From assembly GCA_021521415.1 (NCBI GenBank), contig JAIQDT010005441.1, positions 1 through 64,000 of the forward strand: 64,000 nt of DNA, written 5' to 3'. Positions 35,758 through 46,731 of this stretch are shown here, piece by piece; within the stretch, counting starts at the first letter, position 1; the number at the start of each line of letters is the position of its first letter. Below the pieces are notes generated by a model, which did not search any database, was not told the DNA's origin, and was given only the letters and a program-made list of their open reading frames with translations. The DNA comes from Bidens hawaiensis (lineage: Eukaryota; Streptophyta; Magnoliopsida; Asterales; Asteraceae). The position numbers and the translations under genes are program-made.

Positions 35758-36258
35758 TCACCGATGAACAAGTGCTCCTCTAACCAAACCAGTTCCAAAG
35801 CCAAACCCCATACTAGAAGTTCCAAACCCAAACCCCATGCTAGAGCATGGAACACCTGGCCTCGGCCGTCGTGGATAATAAACGCACTCCGGGTGTTGGT
35901 TCTGGGATTTCGGTTTCTCCCCCGTCCCAAGAGGAGTCGTAAACTTCTCCCCAAACTCATACTTCAAACTTACAACCCCATTCGGTTTACCGGACGGCCT
36001 TCTAAGTACTTGATAACTGACGGTCTGAGCCGTCTTCCCGTTACCCTTAAAACCTTCAAGAAGTTCCTTAACCGGAACATGAGCCTCCCCTAAATTCTTC
36101 CCACCGAAGATCCCTTCCGACTTTATCTTAACCACCAGCGTCATACCCGAGACTTCTTCATCGATGACAAACTTCATGGGAAGTTCCACGCCGATGAATC
36201 TTGATTTCTTGACTCCAGTTGCCGAGACGAGAATGAGGTTGAAGTTTCCGTACTCCAT
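35758..36258 (-). CDS. SRC2: SRC2-like C2-domain protein with part of the C2 core missing (166 aa)
   Basis: The start is the ATG at 36258, giving MEYGNFNLILVSATGVKKS, which matches the first strand of the C2 domain of SRC2 proteins. The frame stays open 20 codons further upstream, but that part does not match the family. The next residues, RFIGVELPMKFVIDEE, belong to a later strand: about 35-40 residues, including the first calcium-binding loop, are absent without a frame break. The rest is typical: EGIFGGKNLGEAHVPVKELL, then QVLRRPSGKPNGVVSLKYEFGEKF, and a short tail with SSMGFGFGT twice. SRC2 genes are normally intronless, cold- and stress-responsive, and the protein acts at endomembranes and the plasma membrane, where it can bind NADPH oxidase RbohF in a calcium-dependent way. 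With this deletion calcium binding is doubtful. It may be a young pseudogene or a shortened paralogue. Confidence 0.65.
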   Translation of the reverse strand: MEYGNFNLILVSATGVKKSRFIGVELPMKFVIDEEVSGMTLVVKIKSEGIFGGKNLGEAHVPVKELLEGFKGNGKTAQTVSYQVLRRPSGKPNGVVSLKYEFGEKFTTPLGTGEKPKSQNQHPECVYYPRRPRPGVPCSSMGFGFGTSSMGFGFGTGLVRGALVHR

Positions 36259-36779
36259 GTTGTTAACACCAGGATATCTCAACAACAAAAGTCTATTGCG
36301 AAATTCGTCATTTTTCAAACCCGAAACCTCCTGTTCAAGTTCTCAAAACTCTAAACGTCAATGTTTGTATGATTTATTATTAAAGCTGTTACTCACGTGC
36401 ATCAACATTTTAAATTAAGGACCTGATTCCTAAATCAGGTAAGTTTAAAAAACAAAATTTGTATTTTCTATTGGATAATAAAATTTATGTGGCATGTTGA
36501 GAGCTTATTAACATAATAATACTGCCATTAGAGACTCCCGTCGCCAACCACAACACCTACCGGAGAACACGACAAGACCTTTTCCCAAGTACTTTCTAAA
36601 TCTACTGTAATGTTTTATTAGTTTCAGATCATTTGGTTTTAATTTTATTTGACGTAAACCATCTGGTTCGTCATTTCATCATATTCACACACAATCGTTA
36701 CTTATTCACATTGCAGCAAGGAATATAAACAAATAAACAATTTTGAATACAACTAAATACATACATAATCGAAGTCAGA

Positions 36780-38274
36780 TTGTCTTACCTCTAGTACGGT
36801 AAGAACATCCTTCGCCGGATCAAGCATTTAAACTCCAAATCCATGCTGCATCATCCGCTATATTATGTAAATCAAGGCGTTAGATACAGAAAATTGGATG
36901 TTATACTTACAACTGTAAGTAAATCAGCTTCAAAAGGCTTCATATTTTTGCCGAATTTGTGTAAATTTTAGCGTTCTTTAATATGAAATGAAGTGTATAA
37001 TACTATAATTTGGGATGTTGAATTCAGAACATAAATAAGCTGGGGAAAGCTGGTGAAACTGTCAAAATTGCCCCGGGACATTTTCGCAACTATTTTATGC
37101 CAAAGTTGTTCGCTGTCCCGAACGTTGATAAGTTTGCTTATCTAATAAATGAGCAGAGGAAGGTTTGTATTAACTGATTTTTTGTTTTATTATGTGTTTG
37201 TTATGAAGATTTGATATGATTTTGAGTCTATTATTTTTTGTTAATCTTTTGATCATGTGAATTAAACCAGTTTTATCAGCCTAAAGAAGTTAAGGTGGCT
37301 CCGAAGACCGAACACCAAAAAGCAGCTAGAAGATTGGAAAACGCTAAGCTGGTTAATTTTAAACTTTTCTTATAGTTTTCTTAATGATGCATGTATTGGT
37401 TTCTAAAGATTTATTGAATATATTATTGTCTGGTTTGTTTTGAGGTATGTTGTAGGTTCTGAGAAGATATATAAAGATAGATACCGAACTGCGTTTACCT
37501 GTCGACAAACATGAAATTATATCTGAGGTGTGCCTTTTCTCTCCGCTGTGTTTTTCGTCTACTTAATATGATTTAATCTGACATAAAAATTACAAGTTAG
37601 GTGACTTTTGATCCAATTTTTCAAGCTATATTAGAATAACTATGTTAAAAAGTTTTAGAATAACTATGTTAAAAAGTTTGAAAGGAAAATTTTTGATCAT
37701 AATGTCATCCATCTAATAGTTGATTTTAACCACCGGCCATAGGTAATTTTACATATCATCTATGACAAGTGTTATTTTAATCATTAATCACTGAACACCA
37801 ATATGTTCATGTAGTTGTAAGAAATCGGTTGTTGGCTTGTTGTTAAAATGTCCGCGTCAGGAGCACACTTATACGTGATGCTCTGCGATTCCATAATGCG
37901 AGGATGATGCGCTCTAAGTCACTGTGTTAAATGTAATTAGATAAACCATGTTAGTTAAAAAAATAATATAAGTTCTTTTAATCGAAACAATGTAGGATGT
38001 ATCAAATAAATACAATCCCGGTTTCGAGTTAGAGAGAATACAACTTTTAAGAATTCTTCATGTCCTTGTAATAAATCAGCTCTTGATGTGTTTTTTGACC
38101 TGTAATGCCAACTCGTTTTGCTGATTTGGAGCCTGAAAACTTGCAATTACCATCTCCTTTGTCTACTTAAGGCGAATTTGAGGTGCCACTTAGACTACCC
38201 AAATCCCTTCCTTTACGGCTTTACCAGAAGGCAAGTTCCAGTGGACTCTAGATGTCAAAATCCGCAAAAAATAA
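36780..38274 (+). pseudogene. Mitochondrial ribosomal protein bL9 (bL9m), decayed copy with introns
   Basis: Five exon-like blocks follow plant mitochondrial L9 in order. Block 1 (to 36914): ...LHHPLYYVNQGVRYRKLDVI. Block 2 (37028-37162): NINKLGKAGETVKIAPGHFR and on to AYLINEQRK. Block 3 (37271-37351): FYQPKEVKVAPKTEHQKAAR. Block 4 (37456-37527): VLRRYIKIDTELRLPVDKHE. Block 5 (about 38100-38274): LEPENLQLPSPLST-stop-GEFEVPLRLPKSLPL, then EGKFQWTLDVKIRKK. Splice sites (GTAAGT, TTCAG and others) are kept for blocks 1-4. The breaks are a TTG where the start Met is expected (36780), a TAG four codons on (36792), a frame slip before LEPENL, TAA at 38168, and an 8-bp insertion near 38211-38221. A functional copy presumably exists elsewhere. 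Retained introns mean it arose by DNA duplication, not by retroposition. Confidence 0.85.
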
Positions 38275-39376
38275 TCAAATTTCTGGTATCTTACGTTATT
38301 TTCTCAGAAAAACTTAGGTTTTAGTTTAATAAATTAGATCAAGAAAGTTATCGCTTTATTCTCTTTATCTTTCAGTACATTCTTGATATGGTTATGGTTA
38401 GTTGATTATGACGGACTAGAAAAACAAAAACTTGATCTTTATTAGAGGGGTGGCCTTTGTTATTATTAATAGTTTATGTTATCATTAATCCAAAGTGTTT
38501 GAAACTTAAAGTTTCTGGCAAACAGTTTGTTTCCATTGTTCAATGTTGTATCAGGATAAACTAGGAGTGAGCATGATACTTGAGCCACAACTTAAAGACC
38601 AGAAATTTCTAATTGAATTAGCCAAAAACGAGAGACCACTTGTTTGGTTATGGTTATGTTATAACCAAACGAGTGGTCTCTCGTTGGTTATGTTATAAAG
38701 AAACTTGAATATTTCAATTGACAAAGGGAGTAAGTATTCCCTCCTAAAGCTTTCGACAGATTAGTAAGTATCCCCTCCTATGGCTGGACGGAACTAATGC
38801 CATAACTTCGAGGGTCAAGAGAGTTTACATATTTAAACATAATCTTTTATAAAAAAGACGTACTAGGAAAGCTAAATGAATCTTGTTAATATTGGCTATT
38901 GAAATAGTCGTTTAACTTGAAAACTATAGCAGCTCATTTTGGCACATAGTATGCTGCTCTGTACTTGGTAGCTCATCCTCAATTTGGCACATAGGAGGGC
39001 ATCTAAAGTTCTAAACTATTATTATCTTGCTAGTTTGTGTTGTACTGTGATTAATAAAATGCTTAAAAAAATCCGTCAAATTATATTCGGTATCCTGGAT
39101 TATGATTCAAATCCCTTAAAATGATTTTTGAACTCACTTCTCCTAGTGATTAAACTATGATTTAAGCTTATTTGAACACCGTGATTAAACTATGATTTAA
39201 GCTTATTTGAACACCCAAATTTCATAAGAAAAACATAGAACAAAAATCAAAGGACATGAAAATAAATCTAGCATATATCTAATACCAGAACCAAAATCAA
39301 AGAAACGATAAAAGGTCAAAATCGAAGAACCCAACGATTTAACTAACCCTATTACATAAACCCAGTTAATATCTAT
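38275..39376. other. Intergenic DNA with a hairpin and a 35-bp tandem duplication
   Basis: No gene is seen. It contains a strong inverted repeat at 38629-38683 (listed separately) and a 35-bp direct duplication (39146-39180 and 39181-39215, GTGATTAAACTATGATTTAA...). Confidence 0.5.
38629..38683. repeat. Near-perfect 23-bp inverted repeat with 9-base loop
   Basis: The left arm CGAGAGACCACTTGTTTGGT (extending to TAT at 38651) pairs with the right arm 38661-38683, with one mismatch in 23. The loop is GGTTATGTT. Transcribed, it would form a stable stem. It follows no gene directly, and a remnant of a foldback element is the simplest reading. Confidence 0.75.
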
Positions 39377-40050
39377 CTAATAACCACCGTCACGGCTACC
39401 TCCATAACCACCGTCACGGCTACCTCCATAACCACCGCTACGGCTTCCTCCATAGCCACCACCTTCACGACGTCCACCATCACGACTCCCACCATAACCA
39501 CCGTCACGGCTCCCACCATAACCACCTCCATCACGACGGCCACCACCACCACCGTATCCACCTTCACGGCGTCCACCACCACCATTGCGTGACTGAGCCT
39601 CATTCACCGTAATGTTACGGCCGTCAAGGCTCTGACCGTTCATTCCTTCAATCGCATCTTTCAACGACTGCTCATCCTTGAACGTAACAAATCCAAATCC
39701 CCTGGATCTGCCAGTCTCACGATCATTAACGATCTGAAACACACAAAAGCAATTAATTAGATAATAATTAAATAAAATGACTGAATCATCATAAAATCGA
39801 TCGATCACACCTCATATCAGACTATGAACGTACCGTTTAAGATATCAGTAAAACTCTAAAAGTAACAAAATACAGTAACAAATTAACAGAACAGCATCAT
39901 TGATTGAAATCAGATCTCTGCAACAAACAAACGGACCTTGGAATCGATGATTTCGCCGTACTTAGAGAAGGCATCTTCAAGTGATCGGTCAGAAGTGGCC
40001 CACGCAAGGCCTCCGACGAAGCATCTGTACTCAACATCAGCGGCGGCCAT
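39377..40050 (-). CDS. Glycine-rich RNA-binding protein, GRP7/GRP8 type (156 aa)
   Basis: Exon 1 (39937-40050) and exon 2 (39380-39733 plus the TAG stop) are split by a 203-bp intron (AAG|GTCCGT ... TTTCAG|ATC). The RNA recognition motif spans residues 8-83, with RNP2 CFVGGL at 10-15 and RNP1 RGFGFVTF at 49-56. The tail from about residue 89 is glycine-rich with repeats such as [11 protein letters not shown]. Spacing equals that of Arabidopsis GRP7, including Arg47 and Arg49, which in that protein are the residues modified by the bacterial effector HopU1. The family binds RNA in nucleus and cytoplasm and acts in circadian, cold and immune responses. GRP7 controls its own level through alternative splicing of the intron at this same position within RNP-coding sequence, so this intron may be regulatory. 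A telo-box lies upstream. The gene looks intact. Confidence 0.95.
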
Positions 40051-40139
40051 TTTTAACTTTTAATTTTAACAGAGGATGAAAGATGAGGGTGATAGGTGAT
40101 AAATGAGCCGATAATGGCGTTGTTAAATAGCGGATGACG

Positions 40140-40148
40140 CTAGGGTTT
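40140..40148 (-). promoter_or_regulatory. Telo-box (AAACCCTAG) upstream of the GRP gene
   Basis: The minus strand reads AAACCCTAG about 90 bp before the start codon. Telo-boxes are common in promoters of highly expressed plant genes for translation and RNA handling. A TATTTAA-like box lies about 15-20 bp downstream of it. Confidence 0.5.
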
Positions 40149-40150
40149 GT

Positions 40151-40985
40151 TACGCAGTACGCTCCTCTTCACTCTATGGTTTCCACTAACTATGGTTGGT
40201 AAAACGTTAACCGTGGTTAGAAAGATATTTTATATGTTTCTTAGATATTTTGTATGTGTTCTCTTTGTGACTGATTTCAAACTTTAATTGACTATATTAT
40301 ATTGTGTAAACTAGATTACACGGTTTAAACAACTTAAATTTTGTAAGTGATAACTTTTAATAAATAAAGTTGAGTAATACATTAAGTACGAGGTTAAATT
40401 ATAACTACTATTCACAAACTTAAAAATAAAATATAAATCTCTAAATACTTCTTTCAATACAACATTAGATAATGCACTAAAAATATAGTAGCAACTAAAG
40501 TAAAATAGTATTATGAGAACATAAGCGGTACAATTGAAGCAATACGAACCAACCATCAATAGAAGAAAACGTTCGATTAGTTGAAAAATGTACATTAAAG
40601 GAGAATCGATAATGTTTTGATCGACAAACTATGGATAGAAAGAAAGATTTTACGGTTATAGGTGAAAAGAAGACAGGTCGGGTTTAATTAAAGATCAACA
40701 TGTTTTTAATAATGAACTCGTTGAATAATGAAAATGTTTAGTTTTATAAATAAACCTAACGTTTTTTGAAAATATAAAATATGTTTTGTAAAAGCAATTA
40801 GAGAAATCATTAAACAAAATATATATAAAAAGAACTTTAAAAAGTATGTATAATTAATAGGAGAGAGAGGCGGGAAGAAAAAATTAAAATGCATTAAGAG
40901 AATGACATGTGGCATAAGAAACTTTTATTTATTATATTGTATAGATACTAAATATCGTCAAATTTTAGCAAGCTAGTCGATGTTA
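40151..40985. other. AT-rich intergenic DNA
   Basis: No gene or bounded repeat is supported. Minus-strand open frames here are short and hydrophobic because of T-rich composition. Confidence 0.4.
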
Positions 40986-41413
40986 CAGTGGCGAAGCTTT
41001 GACATCAATATCAAGTAGGTTGTACTCAATATGTATAAAAAAGTTCATAGACTAGAGGGAGACGGGCTCAAATTTTCGGTCAGAAACGAGTGAATTAACA
41101 CCATGTATAAAAATGTTCGGCTGAAAAATGATAAATTTACACTGCCGAGCAAATAAATGGAGGAGGCCGGGCTCAAAATTTTTGTCGGAAACGGGTAAAT
41201 TTACGCTATGTATAAAAATTTTGGGGCAAAAAATAATAAACTTACACTAACAAGCAAAAACCCCAAGGGGAGCGGACTCAAAGTTTCAACCAAAACGGGT
41301 AAATGTACACTATGTATACACAATTTCGGCCAAAAAGGGATGACTTTACACCAAAAAGCGAAAAAACGGAGGGGGTCGGGGCCACTCCTGACCCCAACTA
41401 AGCTTCGTCCCTG
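40986..41413. mobile_element. hAT-like non-autonomous element with internal repeats
   Basis: The left end CAGTGGCGAAGCTT pairs with CAGGGACGAAGCTTAG read from the right end, an inverted repeat of the hAT type. Inside, a unit containing 'CTATGTATAAAAATnTTnGG' recurs about every 104 bp (41104, 41209, 41312). No matching 8-bp target duplication is visible (CGATGTTA against TCTGAGAA), so one end may be lost or decayed. Confidence 0.5.
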
Positions 41414-42998
41414 TCTGAGAACTCTCAAAAATTTAAAGACCCGGGCGAATGAAAAATAGGGCCGCTAAATTTTATTTAAAGGATGTCAATACTAGGATTT
41501 GAACTGAAAACTTTTTTTCTTTTTCGTATGATAGTTTTTTCATTGCACAAATAGTCACTTGGTATGCTTTTGTTTTTAAATAAATTTATATATAAAGTTT
41601 TATATGGTTTTTTAAATAATAATGGGGCCTTCATGCAGAGCATAACCTTGGACATTCACCCACCTCGGCCCTCCCTTGAGCCAGCCCGACATGTATTATA
41701 TGCATATTCTAAGTGATGATATTTACACCTACAAATTACACGTATTCTGCATGATATATGTACTCAAGACGCATGATGTATTTGTGGTCATCTACAGAAT
41801 GTTTTTAGTTGGAAACCATAACACATGACTAATCACTAGACAAAGTATAGTTGTAAGAATGTTATGGCATATAATTAACTTTTCAAATTCATAAATAATA
41901 GTTTTTCCCTTTTATGAATGGTGGACTGGTGAGGTTGACTCAAGTATTTAGGTCTATACGAAAAATTACAAAGAAAACCAACCATATATTATTTATTCTT
42001 TTTGGTGTGTTTGCAAGTTGGGCTTATGTTGGGTATCATAGATCCATAGATGTAAGCATTAGTGTACCTAAACGGACAAGATAAGTACATGGGCTGAAGC
42101 CCAGCCCCTGTGTTGAGTATTGCTAGTTGCTACTAGAAGTGAAAAAGAAAACTGATTTGTGATTTAAAATCCCTTTATAATCGGATACGATCCAAACTGA
42201 TATATAGATAACGAACAAACTCAACTGTCAGTGTCTAGCTAACTTTGACTAACTAACGGTACTAACAGAAACATAACGGAAGTAAACTTTACACAATCCG
42301 ATCCCAGGTTACTAACAATTTAGATTATTTTATTCAAAACCGGTTTAGATTATAACCACTTTGGATTAAATCCGGTTTCATGTTACTAAAGAAACGGTTT
42401 TTGCACCTTTAGCTGCTATTCTAAAATCAGCTCAATAAGATTACTTCTTTTGGAAAAATAAATAAAGCACCTTTTTTTTAAATAGTTTAGAAAAATAAAC
42501 AAAATAATTATTTTTCGTTACACCCATTTCATATCTCAAATTGACCTGATTGCAATGGATTTAACTAAACGGTGTAGCAATATGCCAATATGATTATGGA
42601 TAAAAAAAATGTATGCTTATGCTGTATTCAAACATGCGATTAAAAATTGTATATTATAAAATTTTGGTTGCTTCACTTGCTTGTTATATATGCAATTGAC
42701 CAAACTAAAGCCGAAACTTTTTTTCAACTAGACTTGTTACAAAGTAAAACAAAAATATTGTTAAAATTATGTATACGGGCATATAAGTCGTCATTTTTTT
42801 ATCCGTCGAATTGCTAGTATTTAATTTGTATAATTAGTTTCCCAAAGGAACGTTCAATTCTAACTCTAAAGTCACGGTCCATATTTGAGAAGTGCAGTGG
42901 CCTAACATACAATAAAAATTCGTCGTTTTAATAAAAAAACTTTAATAAATTCAACTTGGATTCACACTTCTAGAGTTAGTGATTGGCCGCACTGATAT
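41414..42998. other. AT-rich intergenic DNA
   Basis: About 1.6 kb without a supported gene. It is the unduplicated left side of the complex that follows. Confidence 0.35.
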
Positions 42999-44144
42999 AA
43001 CCTTATTTTTCAATAAATCAACTGAATTGTTTAAATCCAAGAAAGATATATTAGATTGTTTAAACTGAATAGTTAATTTGATATAGTATTATCCCTATAG
43101 TTTATTATAGTGTCATTCTCATCAAATTGTTTACTTGTATAATTATTAGAAAAATGGAGTTGAATCCAAGCACAAGTTAGCATTTAACACTTAACACTGA
43201 ATGATTGAGCGTACAAGGTAGGGATGAGATTGATATCGATACTGAAAATCGTTAAAAATGGGTATCGGTACCAAAAATGTTATGTACACTACCAGTACCA
43301 AGTTAAAAAAAATGGTAAAATACGATACTTATCTGATCCTGAAACCTTAAAGGGGGGTGGGGTACCGAATTGGCAATATGATAGTACGATACCAGTATCC
43401 GGTACCATTTGCTCATTCAGAGTGAAAGATTGGAAGGTGATGTTTTGTAAAAGGTGGGCCTTTGTCTTTATGTTTGATAGTGAACACTGGAACTCTGGAA
43501 GTAATGGGTGGCTGGGGATCGAATTGCTTACAAGGTGGTGCAGGATACTGTTCTACGTCGACAACCATCTGATTATTACCCCACTTCTATACTGTATAAC
43601 GTGAACTCGCCCACTATTTGTTTCATTGACTTCATTACATATAATATATTTATCATTTCTATTAATCTATTAAAAATATGTAAAATTATAGACTGTAGAC
43701 TTACAGCTATGAACGTTGTAAAATGAAATGTAAATTTATTTACTTTCACGTTTTTATCAAAAATCACTTGAGAAAACTGTACAAAAAGATACACTAATTG
43801 GTTTTCTTTTTGGGCATTAAAATTTTAAAAACAATAATGTTTTTTTCTGAACAACCAATGTGATATTAAAACATGTGGTTAGAAAAGGCTAACCAAACTC
43901 TTATTCAACTAATAGACTTTACATTGTCAAAGATTCCAATTAGAATTTTGTTTTTATTTTTTATGACGAAGATACGATTAATAAAAGGTTGCTATTATAT
44001 TTATTATATTATCAGTTAATATACATGTAAAAAGTTGATAGTCAACATTGCCAAAAAAGAGTTATCAATCACATTAAAACCAATTTATGGCACTCTAACT
44101 AACTTTTCCTACATCATGTTTAAAGAATCGTATTTATTGGGTGT
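42999..44144 (+). repeat. Left flank of the LTR complex, first copy
   Basis: This 1.15-kb stretch is repeated at 53254-54398 with almost no change. I noticed a one-base difference in a G run near 43354 against 53608. It contains no gene. At 43219-43420 it holds a possible small hAT-like miniature (TAGGGATGAG at the left, GGTACCATTTGCTCATTC at the right). It ends in GGTGT (44140-44144), the target duplication of the LTR insertion. Confidence 0.9.
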
Positions 44145-44553
44145 TGTAAGAGTATGGTACTAAACCCGGTTTTACGACCCTAAATTTATTATGTTTGGCT
44201 TATTTTATTATATGGACTAATACAATGTTATTGGGCTGAGGGGGTTTTGTGGAGGTAACCCTAACTGGGCTAGGCCCATTAGGGTACCATGATGGTGGCC
44301 ATGAGGCTCCCTATATAAGGAGGTCTCCACCTCCTTATTAAAGGGGTCATGCTCAATAAGAGCCACCACCATAACCATTTTTGTGTCTGTAAACAAGAGA
44401 TCCTCGAGATTTCTTAGCAGTCACCTCCACACCCCCAAAAGGCCATTGCAGGTCTCAAGCAACTGGAGAAGAAGATCAAGGCGTGGTTCGTTCATCTCGA
44501 AATCCGTGGGAACATCGTCATGGATCAGGTCAGATTCATTTCATGTTTCTACA
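44145..44553 (+). repeat. LTR 1 of family A
   Basis: This LTR starts TGTAAGAGTATGG and ends CTACA, with a TATATAAGGAGG box near 44313-44324. GGTGT precedes it. It shares its unusual AAGAG start with LTR 3 (54399) and not with LTR 2 (50050), a hint that 1 and 3 are versions of the same insertion. Confidence 0.9.
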
Positions 44554-44575
44554 TTTGGCGCCATCCGTGGGACGG
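44554..44575 (+). other. Probable primer-binding region of family A element
   Basis: TTTGGCGCCATCCGTGGGAC directly follows LTR 1. TGGCGCC fits the 3' end of tRNA-Asp, the usual primer of Tat/Athila elements, but the match does not extend further, so the primer is not certain. The same sequence follows LTR 2 at 50459. Confidence 0.55.
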
Positions 44576-44944
44576 CAACGAACTACCCTTCGATTTTCGT
44601 CTCGGTTCTCAGATCTCTCCCAAGAAAAACCCAGATCTGGAAGTTTACAGAAAGAGGCTTCAAGATTCGTTCTATTAAAGCTCAAAAAGATCCATAGATC
44701 TAAAAGATGCTTCCAGATCTGTGCAAAAATGAAGCTGAAAAAGATTTGTAGATCCAAAAAAGAAACTACCTGATTCGGATGATCAAGCCTCCGGATCTGT
44801 GATGGTTTTAAATTCTCTCCACTCCAAGCTTCAGATCTATCTAGATCTGGTTTACAGATCTAGATCTAGATTACAGACTTGGATTTTAGGTTTAAAATTA
44901 CAGATCTAACTCTCAAATTGCAGATCCAAAAATTACAAGACTTC

Positions 44945-45665
44945 CGCCGCCATGCACGCGCGCCCGCGGATTCTCACTCCGCAGCCATGTATGCGCTCCC
45001 GCGGAAACCAACATGTGGGTTGGAAGACGACTCCATGCCTTTGGCGCAGAAGACTCCTCCGCCATGCATGCGCGTTCGCAAAAACCCACCATGCGGGTCA
45101 AAAGACGACTCCAGGCCTTTGCTTTTGCGCAGAAGACTTCACCGCCATGCATGCGCGCCCGCGAGTCACCACTCAGCCACCATGCAAGGGCAATGTGGAG
45201 GATCAAGATTCTGCTACCATGCATGCGCGCCACCGGAGATCAAGTCTCCGCTTCCATGCATGCGCAGTGCCGAAGATCAAGACTTCGCCACCATGCATGC
45301 GCGCCCGCGAGTCACCACTCCGCCACCATGCAAGGGCAATGTGGAGGATCAAGATTCTGCTACCATGCATGCGCGCCACCGGAGATCAAGTCTCCGCTTC
45401 CATGCATGCGCAGTGCCGAAGATCAAGACTTCGCCACCATGCATGTGCGCCCACGAGTCACCACTCCGCCGCCATGCATGCGCATTACCAAGGATAAAGA
45501 TTCCGCTGCCATGCATGCGCCAGCGGATCAACATTCCACCACCTATGAAAGATTCCAACGCCATGCATGTGCACTCAACTCCCGCCATGCATGCGCGCTC
45601 AACTCTCGGCATGCATACGCGCCCGCGAGTCACGACTCCGCCGCCATGCATGTGCGAGCTTGATT
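44945..45665 (+). repeat. GC-rich CATGCATGCGCGCC minisatellite, block 1
   Basis: Units built on 'CCATGCATGCGCGCCcGCGAgTCACCACTCCGCCa' recur about twenty times with variation. A longer unit of about 148 bp (GCGAGTCACCACTC... at about 45161 and 45309) is duplicated head to tail. The repeat keeps all three forward frames open for 180-276 codons, but they encode only MHARPR/CMRSR-type repeats with no family resemblance. An identical block lies at 50850-51570. Confidence 0.85.
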
Positions 45666-46230
45666 TTGATTTCGCATACATGTTTCACACTTCCCTTTAT
45701 AAATTTTGAGCAATATGACAACATTGTATTGACATCAAACTAAAAATAAAGCGAAGTAAAACATACATGCGCGAGCTTCAAGCTCAGACGCGTTGACGAG
45801 TCTTAACTCTAAAACGTCAGGGCCTTAGCCCAATAATATGAGCCTTAGCTCAAATTACTCATTAGCATCCATCCCATGTATTGCGCAGCTGGACCATAAA
45901 AATACCTAAGCACAACTAAGGCAAAGCACATGCCAAAGCATAGTTGTTAAGGTCTCAGGTCGGGGCCGCGCATGGGATTATAATGGATATAGGCAGAGTA
46001 ACGCATACTGACACGTAAAGGCTAAAAAACTCATAATTCCCTATAATAAATGCACGATAACGTCGCGCAAAAGAGGAATAATGAAAGGGCAAGGCACGTG
46101 TCAACATATTCAGAATATCGCAAAATAACTTGAAATATGACAACTGTTAAGGATTAAATAAAAATAATTTCCTTACAACCTTGTTCAAGTTTCAATGTGT
46201 AAACATATCTTATATTCAAACAAGCACACG
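45666..46230 (+). other. Unique internal sequence of family A element
   Basis: About 560 bp between two minisatellite blocks, less GC-rich, with no coding motif. It is repeated at 51571-52135. Confidence 0.5.
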
Positions 46231-46430
46231 CATGCGCCACCGCGGTTCAGTACATCGCCACCACGCATGCGCCACCGCGGTTCAATACATTTCCACCATA
46301 CACGCGCACAGCCGCGGATTAACATTCCGTCAACATTCATACGCGCCACGACAAGTGAACCTCGCCACCGCGTAATGTCATTGCGCCACCACGCGTACAC
46401 GCCACCGCGGGTAACCATCTAGCCGCCATA
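46231..46430 (+). repeat. CGCCACCGCGGTTCA minisatellite, block 2
   Basis: Short units of 'CACGCATGCGCCACCGCGGTTC' repeat with variation over about 200 bp. The copy at 52136-52330 is the same until a 12-bp difference near 46435 (GCATGCCACCATGCATGAG against GCATGAG). Confidence 0.65.
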
Positions 46431-46731
46431 ATGCATGCCACCATGCATGAGTTTCACCGCTATGAAGCAGCAGCGCGCCATCATGCATGCGCGCTAGCGC
46501 CGAGCGCACGAAAGGTCTGACATAACGTCTCCATCTCTGATGCATGTCAACAACCAACCAACCACGTGCATTGACGATTCGTTTTAACCAAATGGATGGA
46601 ATTTCGCGCAACGCGCGTACAAGAAAAGAAAAAGAAAAAAGAAAAAAAACAAGCCCTATTGAAAAAGCAAACTAGTCTAATATCTATCTTATCTCGCTCG
46701 CGCGAGACAAGACACATTAGACTGGGGGGCT

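Noticed and set aside
43219..43420. Possible small hAT miniature (TAGGGATGAG ... GCTCATTC)
   Set aside because: Ends are suggestive but the right end is degraded and no target duplication is visible, so it is mentioned only within the flank entry.
44879..45709. Open frames of 276, 216 and 181 codons over the minisatellite (and their copies at 50784-51614)
   Set aside because: They overlap in all forward frames and consist only of repeat translations such as MHARPR. They exist because the repeat unit lacks stop codons.
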